Source: Nonomuraea glycinis (GTDB lineage: Bacteria > Actinomycetota > Actinomycetes > Streptosporangiales > Streptosporangiaceae). From it: DNA of 64,000 nt. The stretch's first letter is position 1. The number at the start of each line of letters is the position of its first letter. The position numbers and the translations under genes are program-made. Positions 51,836 through 60,656 of this stretch are shown piece by piece. The notes beneath the pieces are model-generated. The model made no database searches. It worked only from the letters and a program-made list of their open reading frames with translations, and had not been told where the DNA came from. The DNA lies in the NCBI RefSeq assembly GCF_014646515.1, contig NZ_BMNK01000001.1, positions 228,745 through 292,744 of the forward strand. Direction: 5' to 3'.

Positions 51836-52738
51836 ATGGAGTTCAGGGAGCTGGAGTGCTTCGTCGTCCTCAGTGAGGAACTTCACTTCGCGCGTACGGC
51901 GGAGCGCCTCTATCTGTCACCTGGCCGGGTGAGTCAGCTCGTGCGCTCGCTGGAGACCAGGATCGGCGGCCGGCTCTTCCAGCGGAGCAGCAGGCGGGTG
52001 CGCCTCACCCCGCTCGGTGCGCGTTTCCTGGCTGACCTGCGGCCCTCCTTCGACGGCCTGGCGAGCGCGGTGAGCCGGGCGAAGGCCGCCGCCCGTGACG
52101 TGACGGGCGTGCTAAGGGTCGGTTTCCTGTCCACGCCCACGGACGTCGTCACAGGCAGCGTGCGGGCCTTCGAGAGCCGCTATCCAGCGTGCGCGGTGGA
52201 ATTGGTGGAGATTCCGCTCTCCGATCCGTTCAGCAGACTGCGGGCGGGGGAGGTGGACATCGCGTTCACCCTGCTGCCGGTGGACGAGCCCGACCTGGCG
52301 ACGGGGGGTGGGCTGAACCGTGTCTCCTACCAACTCGGCGTCTCCACGCGGCACCCACTGGCGGGCCGGGCGGGCATCGACGCGGAAGAGCTGGCGTCCC
52401 TGCCGCTGATCGGCCTGGAGGGCCCGGCTCCGCGCGCCTGGCGAGAACGGGTGGCACCCTCCGTGACCCCTTTCGGTCGTCCCATTCCGGCGGCGGGCCG
52501 GGTCGCCACCAGTCAGGAAGGCCTGACCCAGGTGGCGCTCGGCCGGGGCGGCATGCTGTTCTGCGCCCCCACGGCGGCGCAGCACCCGCGCCATGACGTC
52601 AGCTTCGTCCCCGTGGCGGGTCTGCCTCCGTCTATCCTCGGTCTGGCCTGGGTGAAGTCGGCGGAGAGCGCGGCGATCCGGGCGTTCGACGAGGCGGCGG
52701 CCGGGCATGCGGTGGGCATGGCCGCCCTGGTGGCGTGA
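51836..52738 (+). CDS. LysR family transcriptional regulator
   Basis: 300 residues. The helix-turn-helix MEFRELECFVVLSEELHFARTAERLYLSPGRVSQLVR-like region fills the first 60 residues, followed by the substrate-binding domain (about 90-295, VLRVGFLSTPTDVV onward). It stands divergent from the MFS pump with a 91-base spacer, so it likely activates or represses the pump. GGAGG precedes the ATG. The effector is unknown. Confidence 0.9.
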   Translation: MEFRELECFVVLSEELHFARTAERLYLSPGRVSQLVRSLETRIGGRLFQRSSRRVRLTPLGARFLADLRPSFDGLASAVSRAKAAARDVTGVLRVGFLSTPTDVVTGSVRAFESRYPACAVELVEIPLSDPFSRLRAGEVDIAFTLLPVDEPDLATGGGLNRVSYQLGVSTRHPLAGRAGIDAEELASLPLIGLEGPAPRAWRERVAPSVTPFGRPIPAAGRVATSQEGLTQVALGRGGMLFCAPTAAQHPRHDVSFVPVAGLPPSILGLAWVKSAESAAIRAFDEAAAGHAVGMAALVA

Positions 52739-52756
52739 GACCGAGCGGGAGATCGT

Positions 52757-53044
52757 ATGCCGCAGGACAGCGGAGACATCCGGATGACGGCCTGGGTACG
52801 GGGAACAGTCCAGGGGGTGGGCTTCCGGTGGTGGACCAGGTCCAGGGCGCTGGAGCTCGGCCTGGTCGGATGGGCCAGGAACACCGAGGACGGCCGGGTG
52901 GAGGTGGTCGCGGAGGGATCCGAGGAGGCGTGCGTCAAGTTGCTTGACCTGCTGAGAGGTTGCGACACGCCGGGCAAAGTCGATGGAGTAGTGGAACGTT
53001 GGAGCGAATCCCGAGGTAGTTTGGGCGGTTTTAGCGAACGGTAG
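52757..53044 (+). CDS. acyP: Acylphosphatase
   Basis: 95 residues. [44 protein letters not shown] motifs are complete: Arg of VQGVGFR binds phosphate and Asn of WARNTEDG is catalytic. It hydrolyses acyl phosphates such as acetyl phosphate. ATG at 52757 has GGGAGA upstream; an in-frame ATG at 52784 is the shorter option. It sits before the smc locus as in many actinobacteria. Confidence 0.93.
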   Translation: MPQDSGDIRMTAWVRGTVQGVGFRWWTRSRALELGLVGWARNTEDGRVEVVAEGSEEACVKLLDLLRGCDTPGKVDGVVERWSESRGSLGGFSER

Positions 53045-53050
53045 CCGCTT

Positions 53051-53078
53051 TTGATAAACAGCCCAAATAGGGTATAGT
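53051..53078 (+). promoter_or_regulatory. Strong vegetative promoter
   Basis: TTGATA (53051-53056) and TATAGT (53073-53078) with a 16-base spacer is the best promoter-like match I found. It would start near 53086, giving a 5' UTR of about 150 bases before the small coiled-coil gene, with a GGGCGGT/ACCGCCC stem at 53109-53133. Confidence 0.7.
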
Positions 53079-53234
53079 TGTATGTCGGGAGTGCCTGATG
53101 TGGGGCACGGGCGGTTGCTCGACTTGACCGCCCACACTGCCGGTGCGACTCTTGTTAGGTACCACGCGCACCCCTCCCGCGGAATAAGAAGTGCGCGAAC
53201 CAGTCTGGTCACTCAGCGTGGAGGACCCTTTACC

Positions 53235-53429
53235 ATGGCGAAGGCTCTACTCGGCCACGTCGGCGGTCCTGACCCTCGAATGGTCTCGGAGATGCGCCGT
53301 TTGCAGCAGCGTATCCGTGATCTGGAGGCAGAACTCATCCGACTTCAGGCCCACAATGACGCTCTTGCGGCGCAAACCCGCGATGAGGCTCTCAGCCGAA
53401 TGCAGGAGCGCGAGCCGGCACTCACCTGA
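53235..53429 (+). CDS. Conserved small coiled-coil protein upstream of smc
   Basis: 64 residues: MAKALLGHVGGPDPRMVSEM, then a coiled coil MRRLQQRIRDLEAELIRLQAHND and a tail ending REPALT. The same small protein lies between acyP and smc in Streptomyces, as I recall. Its function is unknown; conservation next to smc and a strong promoter suggest a real housekeeping role. GGAGG lies about ten bases before the ATG. Confidence 0.8.
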   Translation: MAKALLGHVGGPDPRMVSEMRRLQQRIRDLEAELIRLQAHNDALAAQTRDEALSRMQEREPALT

Positions 53430-53617
53430 GAGTGATCGGAGCGCAAGATCCAGGGACGTCTCGATGAGGCGTCCCTTGTTATTTGTGCTGATTCGAACAT
53501 ACTTCGGACCCCTTTTACGCCGCCCGGCGCGGACTCCGCCAGCACGGCCGCCAGCGATTGACGGTCGGGACCAGTAGTCTTTTCCGGAGTCCGTCCAGGG
53601 AGAAGGGGGTCCGTTCG

Positions 53618-56600
53618 TTGTATCTGAAGACCCTCACCCTGCGCGGTTTCAAATCCTTCGCCTCGGCGACCGCCCTGCGCTTCGAGCCGGGGATCACCTG
53701 CGTCGTCGGCCCCAACGGCTCCGGCAAGTCCAACGTCGTCGACGCCCTGGCCTGGGTCATGGGCGAGCACAGCGCCAAGTCGCTGCGCGGCGGCAAGATG
53801 GAGGACGTCATCTTCGCCGGCACCTCCTCCCGGCCGCCGCTGGGACGGGCCGAGGTGACGCTGACCATCGACAACACCGACGGCGCGCTGCCGATCGACT
53901 ACACCGAGGTCACGATCAGCCGGCTGATGTTCCGGTCGGGCCAGAGCGAATACGCCATCAACGGCGACACCTGCCGCCTGCTCGACATCCAGGAGCTGCT
54001 CTCCGACTCCGGCATCGGCCGCGAGATGCACGTCATCGTCGGCCAGGGCCAGCTCGACGCCGTCCTGCACGCGGGCCCCGAGGACCGCAGAGCCTTCATC
54101 GAGGAGGCGGCCGGCGTGCTCAAGCACCGCAAGCGCAAGGAGAAGGCGCTGCGCAAGCTGGACGCGATGCAGGCCAACCTGACCCGTGTCCAGGACCTCG
54201 CCACCGAGCTGCGCCGCCAGCTCAAGCCGCTCGGCCGCCAGGCGGAGATCGCCCGCAAGGCGGCCGTCATCCAGGCGGACCTGCGCGACGCCCGGCTGCG
54301 CCTGCTCGCCGACGACGTCGGCATCCTGCGCGCCACCCTGCGGCGCGAGGCCGCCGACGAGGCCGCCATCCTGTCCAGACGGACCGCGGTGGAGGCCGGG
54401 CTGGCCGAGGGGCAGCAGCGGGAGGCCGCATTGGAGGCCGCCGAGGCCGAGACTCAGCCCCGCCTGGCCGCCGCCCAGGAGACCTACTTCCGGCTGTCGT
54501 CCCTGCGCGAGCGCACCACCGGGCTTGAGCAGCTCGCCGCCGAGCGCCACCGGCACGCCGTGGACGCCGCGTCGATCGAGCGCCGGGGCCGGGATCCGGA
54601 GGAGCTGGAGCGCGAGGCCGCCGAGGTCCGCGAGCGGGAGCTGATCCTGCGGGCCGAGCTGGAGCAGGCCCAGGAGTTGCTGGAGGAGGCCGTCGAGCTG
54701 CGCGCCGAGGCCGAGTCCGCGCTGGCCGCCGAGGAGCGACGGCTCGCGATGGCCGCCAGGGCCGCCGCCGACCGGCGCGAGGGCCTGGCCAAGCTGCGTG
54801 GCCAGGTGGACTCCGTACGCAGCAGGTCCCGTGCCGCCGAGGAGGAGATCGGCCGCCTGCAGCGGGCGGTCGCCGAGGCCGTCGAGCGTGAGCGGCGCGC
54901 CCGCGAGGACCTGGAGGCGGAGCGGCTCGAAGAGCCCGCCGCCGATCCCGCGCTGGCCGAGGAGCTCGCCGCCGCGCAGGGGCTGGTCGAGGAGGCCAGG
55001 CTGGTCGCCGACGAGACCCGCGCCGCCGTCGAGCAGGTCAAGGCGGCGCTCGACGCGCCGCGCGCCGCCCTCCAGTCCGCCCGATCAGGAGTCGGTACGG
55101 CACGAGCGGCCGATCAGGAGGCCCAGCGAGCCGTGGCGGCCCTGCGAGCTCGCCGGGACGCGCTCGAGCTGGGGCTGGCCAAGGGCGACGGCGGCGCCGC
55201 CCTGCTGGAGGCGGACCTGGCCGGCGTGCTCGGCCCGCTGGCGGCCTCCTTGCAGGTGGTCCCCGGCGCTGAGCCGGCCGTGGCCGCCGTGCTCGGCCCG
55301 CTCGCCGAATCGATCGCGGTCACCTCGGTCGACACCGCCGTGAGCGCCCTCGAACTACTCCGCGCAAAGGAAGCCGGCCAAGCAACCCTCCTGGTAGCCA
55401 CCCCACCCCCTTCCACCCCTTCGGAAACCCCAGCCTCCGGCCCCAGCCCTTCGGGCGTCTCCGTGCCCGCTCCTGCGGGAGCCCTCGGCTCTTCGGGTGT
55501 CTCCGCCGCCGTTGGTGGGGTTGGGAGTGCGCCTGGCGGTGGGCGGTGGGTGGGGGAGTTGGTTGTCGTTCCTGAGCGGCTGCGGTCGGTTGTCGGGCGG
55601 GTGTTGGCCGGGGTGGTGGTGGTGGCCGATCTGGAGGCGGCTCGCCAGGTCGTGGAGGGGCATCCTGAGCTGCGTGCTGTCACCATGCGGGGCGATCTGG
55701 TGGGGGCCCAGGTCGCCAGTGGCGGGTCCGAGGGGGGCACGTCCGTGCTCCAGGTGCGCGCGGCGCTGGACGACGCCGTCGCCGATCTCGCGGACGCCGA
55801 GGCGACGGCCGAGCGGACCGCGGTCGCGTTCGAGGAGGCGGTCGCCGCCGAGCAGGCCGCGCAGGCGGCCGTGGAGGCGGCGCAGGCGCGGGTGAGCGAG
55901 ACGCAGGCGGCCGTCAGCACCGCGCAGGCAGGGCTCAGCTCGGCGCAGGGAGCGCTGGACCAGGTCAGGGCCCGGCAGCGGGAGGCCGACCAGCGGGGCG
56001 CCGCGGCGGCCAGGCGGCTGGCGCAGCTCGAAGCCGCCGCCGACGCGGCGCACCAGGAGGCCGAACGGCTGGGCCGGAGCGTCACCGCCGCCCAGGAGGC
56101 CCGCGCCGAGGGCCTGGAGGAGCTGGCCGAGCTGGAGATCCGGCTGGCGGAGGCCGAATATTCCCAGGAGCTGGAGAGCGAGCCGACCACCGAGACGCGG
56201 GAGGAGCTGGCCGCCGCCTGCGAGACGGCCAGGCAGCGCGAGGTGGAGACCCGCCTGCGGGTCCGCACCGCGGAGGAGCGGGTGCGAGGCATCGAGGGCC
56301 AGGCGGACCGGCTCGTCCAGGCCGCCCAGCGTGAGCGTCACGAACGCGCCCAGGCGGCCGCTCAGCGCGCCAGGCGCAGGCAGCAGGCGCAGGTCGCCGA
56401 GGCCGTCAGCAAGGGCGCGCGGCGGGTGCTCGCCGCCCTGACGACGTCCATCGGGCTAGCCGCCGCCGAGCGTGACGAGGCGGACCTGACCAGGATCGCC
56501 GTGGACGCCGAGCTCAAGCAGGTACGCGTGCGCGTCCGTGAGCTCGGCCAGGAGCTGGACAAGCTGGTCAACCGGGTGCACGGCAGTGAGGTGGCCCGCA

Positions 56601-57391
56601 CCGAGCAGCGGCTCCGGCTGGAGCAGCTGGAGCAGCGGGCGATGGACGAGTTCGGCGTCGACGCGGAGGCGCTGATCTCCGAGTACGGCCCCGAGGCCCC
56701 GGTGCCCGGCGACCCGCCCATCCCGTACGTACGAGAAGAGCAGGAGAAGCGGGCCCGCGCCGCCGAGCGGCAGATGACCCAGCTGGGCAAGGTCAACCCG
56801 CTGGCGCTGGAGGAGTTCGCGGCGCTGGAGGAACGCCACGCCTTCCTCACCTCGCAGCTGGAGGACCTGAAGAAGACCCGGCGGGACCTGATGACGGTGG
56901 TCAAGGAGGTCGACGACCGGGTGCAGGAGATGTTCGGCTCGGCCTTCGAGGACGTGGCCCGCGAGTTCGAGCAGATCTTCGGCAGGGTCTTCCCCGGGGG
57001 CGACGGCCGGCTGATCCTCACCGATCCCGACGACCTGCTCACCACCGGCATCGAGGTGGAGGCCAGGCCGCCGGGCAAGAAGGTCAAGCGGCTCTCGCTG
57101 CTGTCGGGCGGCGAGCGGTCGCTGACGGCGGTGGCGTTCCTGATCTCCATCTTCAAGGCGCGGCCGTCGCCGTTCTACGTGATGGACGAGGTGGAGGCGG
57201 CCCTCGACGACACGAACACGCAGCGGCTGCTGATGCTGTTCGAGGAGTTGCGGCAGAGTTCGCAGCTCATCGTCATCACCCACAACAAGCGCACGATGGA
57301 GATCGCCGACGCCCTCTACGGCGTGTCGATGCGCGGTGACGGTGTGACGCAGGTGGTCAGCCAGCGGCTGCGGGAGCGCGAGCCCGCCTGA
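53618..57391 (+). CDS. smc: Chromosome segregation protein SMC
   Basis: 1257 residues. Head: LKTLTLRGFKSFASATALRF and Walker A GPNGSGKSNVVDALAWVMG near residue 35; C-terminal signature LSLLSGGERSLTAVAF and Walker B FYVMDEVEAALDD near 1190. Long coiled coils flank a hinge near 490-700. The hinge holds an unusual 55-residue Pro/Ser/Ala/Gly linker (about 590-645). SMC with ScpAB condenses and separates chromosomes. The TTG start before YLKTLTLRGF matches homologues and has GGGAGAAGGGGG upstream. Confidence 0.96.
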   Translation: MYLKTLTLRGFKSFASATALRFEPGITCVVGPNGSGKSNVVDALAWVMGEHSAKSLRGGKMEDVIFAGTSSRPPLGRAEVTLTIDNTDGALPIDYTEVTISRLMFRSGQSEYAINGDTCRLLDIQELLSDSGIGREMHVIVGQGQLDAVLHAGPEDRRAFIEEAAGVLKHRKRKEKALRKLDAMQANLTRVQDLATELRRQLKPLGRQAEIARKAAVIQADLRDARLRLLADDVGILRATLRREAADEAAILSRRTAVEAGLAEGQQREAALEAAEAETQPRLAAAQETYFRLSSLRERTTGLEQLAAERHRHAVDAASIERRGRDPEELEREAAEVRERELILRAELEQAQELLEEAVELRAEAESALAAEERRLAMAARAAADRREGLAKLRGQVDSVRSRSRAAEEEIGRLQRAVAEAVERERRAREDLEAERLEEPAADPALAEELAAAQGLVEEARLVADETRAAVEQVKAALDAPRAALQSARSGVGTARAADQEAQRAVAALRARRDALELGLAKGDGGAALLEADLAGVLGPLAASLQVVPGAEPAVAAVLGPLAESIAVTSVDTAVSALELLRAKEAGQATLLVATPPPSTPSETPASGPSPSGVSVPAPAGALGSSGVSAAVGGVGSAPGGGRWVGELVVVPERLRSVVGRVLAGVVVVADLEAARQVVEGHPELRAVTMRGDLVGAQVASGGSEGGTSVLQVRAALDDAVADLADAEATAERTAVAFEEAVAAEQAAQAAVEAAQARVSETQAAVSTAQAGLSSAQGALDQVRARQREADQRGAAAARRLAQLEAAADAAHQEAERLGRSVTAAQEARAEGLEELAELEIRLAEAEYSQELESEPTTETREELAAACETARQREVETRLRVRTAEERVRGIEGQADRLVQAAQRERHERAQAAAQRARRRQQAQVAEAVSKGARRVLAALTTSIGLAAAERDEADLTRIAVDAELKQVRVRVRELGQELDKLVNRVHGSEVARTEQRLRLEQLEQRAMDEFGVDAEALISEYGPEAPVPGDPPIPYVREEQEKRARAAERQMTQLGKVNPLALEEFAALEERHAFLTSQLEDLKKTRRDLMTVVKEVDDRVQEMFGSAFEDVAREFEQIFGRVFPGGDGRLILTDPDDLLTTGIEVEARPPGKKVKRLSLLSGGERSLTAVAFLISIFKARPSPFYVMDEVEAALDDTNTQRLLMLFEELRQSSQLIVITHNKRTMEIADALYGVSMRGDGVTQVVSQRLREREPA

Positions 57392-57456
57392 TCAGTCGCG
57401 TCGATCCGTGTGGCCTTGTGCGGAGTATGCCGGACGATCTGGAAAACTGACATCTT

Positions 57457-58629
57457 GTGGATGGTTACCTCGGCGTCATAGTGATCGTGGTCCTTGTCGC
57501 CCTTGTGGCGGCGGGGAGCCTGTTCCTGCTCTTCAGGCCGGGAGGCAAGGCCGCGCCGCCGGTCGAGCCGCCCGAGACGCTCCCCCTTCCGGAGGAAGGG
57601 GCGAAGCGGCCGGCGGGAGCGGAGGAGGGGGAGGGAGGGGCCACCACCACGCTCCCGCCTCCGGTGGCCGAGCCCGCCGTCGTGGTGCCGGAAGTGGAGG
57701 TGCCGCCGCCGTCCGCGGGCCGGATGACGCGACTGCGCTCCAGGCTGGCCAAGTCGCAGAGCGCGTTCGGCAGAGGGCTGCTGGAGCTGCTGTCGCGCGA
57801 CCGGCTCGACGACGAGGTCTGGGACGAGATCGAAGAGCGCCTGATCACCGCCGATGTCGGGGTCGGGCCGACCCAGGTCATGGTCGAGGAGCTGCGCACC
57901 AAGTCCAAGGTGCTCGGCAGCCGCTCGCCGCAGGAGGTGCGGGCGCTGCTGCGCGAGCAGCTCCTCAACCAGATCGATCCCGGCCTGGACCGCACGCTGC
58001 GGGTGGCCAAGCATGGCGAGCGGCCCGCGGTGGTGCTGGTCGTGGGTGTCAACGGCACCGGCAAGACGACCACCACCGGCAAGCTCGCCCGTTCGCTCAT
58101 CGGTGACGGCAAGAAGGTCGTGCTCGGCGCGGCCGACACCTTCCGCGCGGCGGCGGCCGACCAGCTGCAGACCTGGGGTGACCGGGTGGGCGCCGACGTG
58201 GTGCGCGGCCCGGAGGGCGGCGACCCGGCGTCGGTGGCCTTCGACGCGACGGCCAGGGGCATCGAGGAGAAGGTCGACGTGGTCATCGTCGACACGGCGG
58301 GCCGCCTGCACACCAAGACCGGCCTCATGGACGAGCTCGGCAAGGTCAAGCGGGTCATCGAGAAGAAGGCCACCGTCGATGAGGTGCTCCTCGTCCTGGA
58401 CGCCACGACCGGTCAGAACGGCATGCGCCAGGCTCAGGTGTTCGCCGAGGTGGTCAACATCACCGGCATCGCGCTGACCAAGCTCGACGGCACGGCCAAG
58501 GGGGGCATCGTCATCTCGGTCCAGCGTGAGCTGGGCGTTCCGGTCAAGCTGGTGGGTCTGGGAGAGGGCCCGGACGACCTGGCGCCCTTCGACGCCGAGG
58601 TGTTCGTGGACGCCATTCTCGGCGAATGA
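57457..58629 (+). CDS. ftsY: Signal recognition particle receptor FtsY
   Basis: 390 residues. An N-terminal membrane helix (about 5-27) and a Pro/Glu linker precede the NG domain: helical N part (RLAKSQSAFGRGL), then the GTPase with VNGTGKTTTTGKLA near residue 197, DTFRAAAADQLQTW, DTAGRLHTK and TKLDGTAKGG. It docks SRP-ribosome complexes at the membrane. The GTG start and the membrane anchor are typical of actinobacteria. Transcribed after smc. Confidence 0.96.
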   Translation: MDGYLGVIVIVVLVALVAAGSLFLLFRPGGKAAPPVEPPETLPLPEEGAKRPAGAEEGEGGATTTLPPPVAEPAVVVPEVEVPPPSAGRMTRLRSRLAKSQSAFGRGLLELLSRDRLDDEVWDEIEERLITADVGVGPTQVMVEELRTKSKVLGSRSPQEVRALLREQLLNQIDPGLDRTLRVAKHGERPAVVLVVGVNGTGKTTTTGKLARSLIGDGKKVVLGAADTFRAAAADQLQTWGDRVGADVVRGPEGGDPASVAFDATARGIEEKVDVVIVDTAGRLHTKTGLMDELGKVKRVIEKKATVDEVLLVLDATTGQNGMRQAQVFAEVVNITGIALTKLDGTAKGGIVISVQRELGVPVKLVGLGEGPDDLAPFDAEVFVDAILGE

Positions 58630-58633
58630 AATA

Positions 58634-58719
58634 TTGACATATTAGGAAATGTTCCTTTTCGTCGCGTGGCTTGTCGCCGGATCAATGTCGTGCTGACATG
58701 GAACGATCTGTCCAGATCG
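58634..58719 (+). promoter_or_regulatory. Regulatory region of the short-peptide gene
   Basis: An AT-rich patch holds TTGACA (58634-58639), with ACAT/ATGT half-sites around GGAA-atg-TTCC. A perfect inverted repeat CGATCTG/CAGATCG with a two-base centre (58704-58719) ends at the ribosome site GGAAAGGG. It could be an operator or a hairpin that hides the ribosome site. Confidence 0.5.
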
Positions 58720-58731
58720 GAAAGGGCGAAC

Positions 58732-58806
58732 ATGAAGAAGGTCGTGGTTCATAAGCCGGGCACTACGAAGTTGACCGGCGCGGCGACCCCCAAGCACGCC
58801 GCCTAG
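58732..58806 (+). CDS. 24-residue basic peptide, putative
   Basis: The frame starts MKKVVVHKPGTT, continues KLTGA and ends ATPKHAA, then TAG. It has a good ribosome site (GGAAAGGG, about six bases before ATG), its own palindromic control region, and lies 33 bases before a TPR protein gene. It is basic and Thr-rich, with no Cys, Trp or signal peptide. The setting suggests a signalling or modified peptide, or a translational leader for the TPR gene. I do not recognise the family. Confidence 0.55.
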   Translation: MKKVVVHKPGTTKLTGAATPKHAA

Positions 58807-58838
58807 CATCCCCTCATGGCAGAGGGGCGGCGCTTGCG

Positions 58839-60539
58839 GTGGGGGCGCCGGCCCAGCCGTCTCCCGAGGGAGCGACGCTGAGACAGATCACGCTCGACGC
58901 GCATCGCGCACTGAACGGCCCCTACACGCTGGCAGGCGCACTGGTGGGCGCGCTCGTCACCGAGGCGGCGCCTGAGTCGGTGGCGGCGCACGACATCGAG
59001 ATCAGAGCAGCGGCTCCCGCCCTGCGGCACCGGGTCCCGGCCAGGCGCACGACACTGGCCGACCGGGTGCCGCAGGAGGAACGCATCCTCGTCCCCGCGC
59101 CGCTGCGGACCCTCCGGCTGGCCAACGGGCTGGCGGAGTTCGTACGCGATCAGTTGGCCGTGACGGGGCCGCTCGCACTGCGCGCACTCAACATCGGGCA
59201 GGCCGACCCGACCGACCTTGAGCTGCTGGCCGTCCTGGAGCGGCGGGTGCCCGCGCTGACGGTCGTCTGTGAGGAGTCGGGGCCGCCGCATCCGCCTCCG
59301 TCCTATGCGCCGGGCGCCGAGCTGGACCGCTTCCGCAACGAGGGCTTCCATCACGCGATGGCCGAGGCTGGCGCGGCGCTGCTGCCCACGCTGCCGGAGG
59401 ACGGCGAGCCGTGGTGGACGCTGCTGCACCGCACCACCACCGCGCTGGCCGCCCTGGAGCGGGAGGACGAGGCCCGCGACCTGCTCGACCACGCCCGCCG
59501 GGTGGGCACCGACCCCAAGCACCTCGCCACCGCGGCCTACGCCACCGCGATGCTGCTGGTCAGGCACCACGATCCGGGCAGGCGTGACCCGGAGGAGGCG
59601 GGAGTCTGGATCGACCGGGCGGTGGCGCTGACCTCGCGGCTGCCCGACCGCACCGAGCGGGCCTTCCACCTGAGCTTCGACCTCAACGGCAAGGCGCTGG
59701 TGGAGGTCCGCCGAGGGCGTCCCGAGGAGGCGATGCGGCTGGTGCGCGCGGCGATCGAGCTGGCCGAGCGCGACCTCGCGGACGGCCGCCATCCGGTGCA
59801 CAAGCTGGTGCTGCGGGCCAACCGGGCGCAGCTCACGGCCATGCGGGGCGACCCGGAGGGCGCGCTGGCCGACCTGGACGCGGTGATCGCGGCCGACCCC
59901 GGCTATCCCGACCACTACCTCGACCGCGGCAACTTGCTGCACCGGCTCGGCAGGCCGCTGCAGGCCGTGGCCGACTACGAGACGGCCATGCGCGTGGGCC
60001 CGCCCTTCCCCGAGCCCTACTACAACCGCTCCGAAGTGCGGTACGCGCAGGGCGACCTGGCGGGGGCGCTCGCCGACCTGGACTACGCGATCGAGCTGGA
60101 CCCCGGCTTCGCCGACGCCTACGTCAACCGCGCCGGGCTGCTGGTGGCGCTGGACGAGCTCGACCGGGCCAGGGCGGACGCCGAACGCGATCCGGGCAAC
60201 CCCTTCCTGCTCACCGTGCTGGGCCAGATCGAGACGGCGCAGGGCAATCTGGTGGCGGCGCGCAAGGCGTACGACTCGGCGCTGGAGCAGGCTCCTGCGC
60301 TGGCCGTCGCCTGGGCGGGGCGGGGGGCGCTGGCGTTCGAGGAAGGCGACGTACAGGCGTCGGTCTCCGACCTGACGCGGGCGATCGAGCTGGCGGACGG
60401 CGCCGAGGTGCGCTTCAACCGCGCCTACGCGCTGCGCGCGCTCGGCCTGACCGCCCAGGCACGCACGGACCTGCTGCGCGCGGCCGAGCTCGCGCCCGAC
60501 GACGAGGATGTACGGCAGGCGCTCGCGGACCTGCCCTGA
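58839..60539 (+). CDS. TPR protein with degenerate NTPase-like N-terminus
   Basis: 566 residues. The first 150 look like the remains of a LuxR/STAND NTPase: ITLDAHRALNGPYTLAGALVGALV, then LRALNIGQADPTDLELLAVLERRVPALTVV, which lines up with the Walker B region of such proteins but has lost the Asp pair. No Walker A is present. From about 160 to the end run TPR pairs such as DHYLDRGNLLHRLGRPLQAVADYETAM and PYYNRSEVRYAQGDLAGALADLDYAIEL. No DNA-binding domain. A protein- or peptide-binding scaffold is likely. GTG start, ribosome site weak. It follows the short peptide gene. Confidence 0.75.
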   Translation: MGAPAQPSPEGATLRQITLDAHRALNGPYTLAGALVGALVTEAAPESVAAHDIEIRAAAPALRHRVPARRTTLADRVPQEERILVPAPLRTLRLANGLAEFVRDQLAVTGPLALRALNIGQADPTDLELLAVLERRVPALTVVCEESGPPHPPPSYAPGAELDRFRNEGFHHAMAEAGAALLPTLPEDGEPWWTLLHRTTTALAALEREDEARDLLDHARRVGTDPKHLATAAYATAMLLVRHHDPGRRDPEEAGVWIDRAVALTSRLPDRTERAFHLSFDLNGKALVEVRRGRPEEAMRLVRAAIELAERDLADGRHPVHKLVLRANRAQLTAMRGDPEGALADLDAVIAADPGYPDHYLDRGNLLHRLGRPLQAVADYETAMRVGPPFPEPYYNRSEVRYAQGDLAGALADLDYAIELDPGFADAYVNRAGLLVALDELDRARADAERDPGNPFLLTVLGQIETAQGNLVAARKAYDSALEQAPALAVAWAGRGALAFEEGDVQASVSDLTRAIELADGAEVRFNRAYALRALGLTAQARTDLLRAAELAPDDEDVRQALADLP

Positions 60540-60656
60540 CCAGGACTGACTTCTGAGCCGGTCTTGAGTATCAAGGGGACCACGGAGAGAGCACCGAGCC
60601 CATCAAGCCCTGGATCTCAGCCCCGGACTGAGCAGGATTTGTCACACTGGGGAGTC

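Noticed and set aside
58839..60539. The TPR gene after ftsY as NsdA, which is near this place in Streptomyces
   Set aside because: It lacks the N-terminal helix-turn-helix and its first 150 residues look like a decayed NTPase instead.
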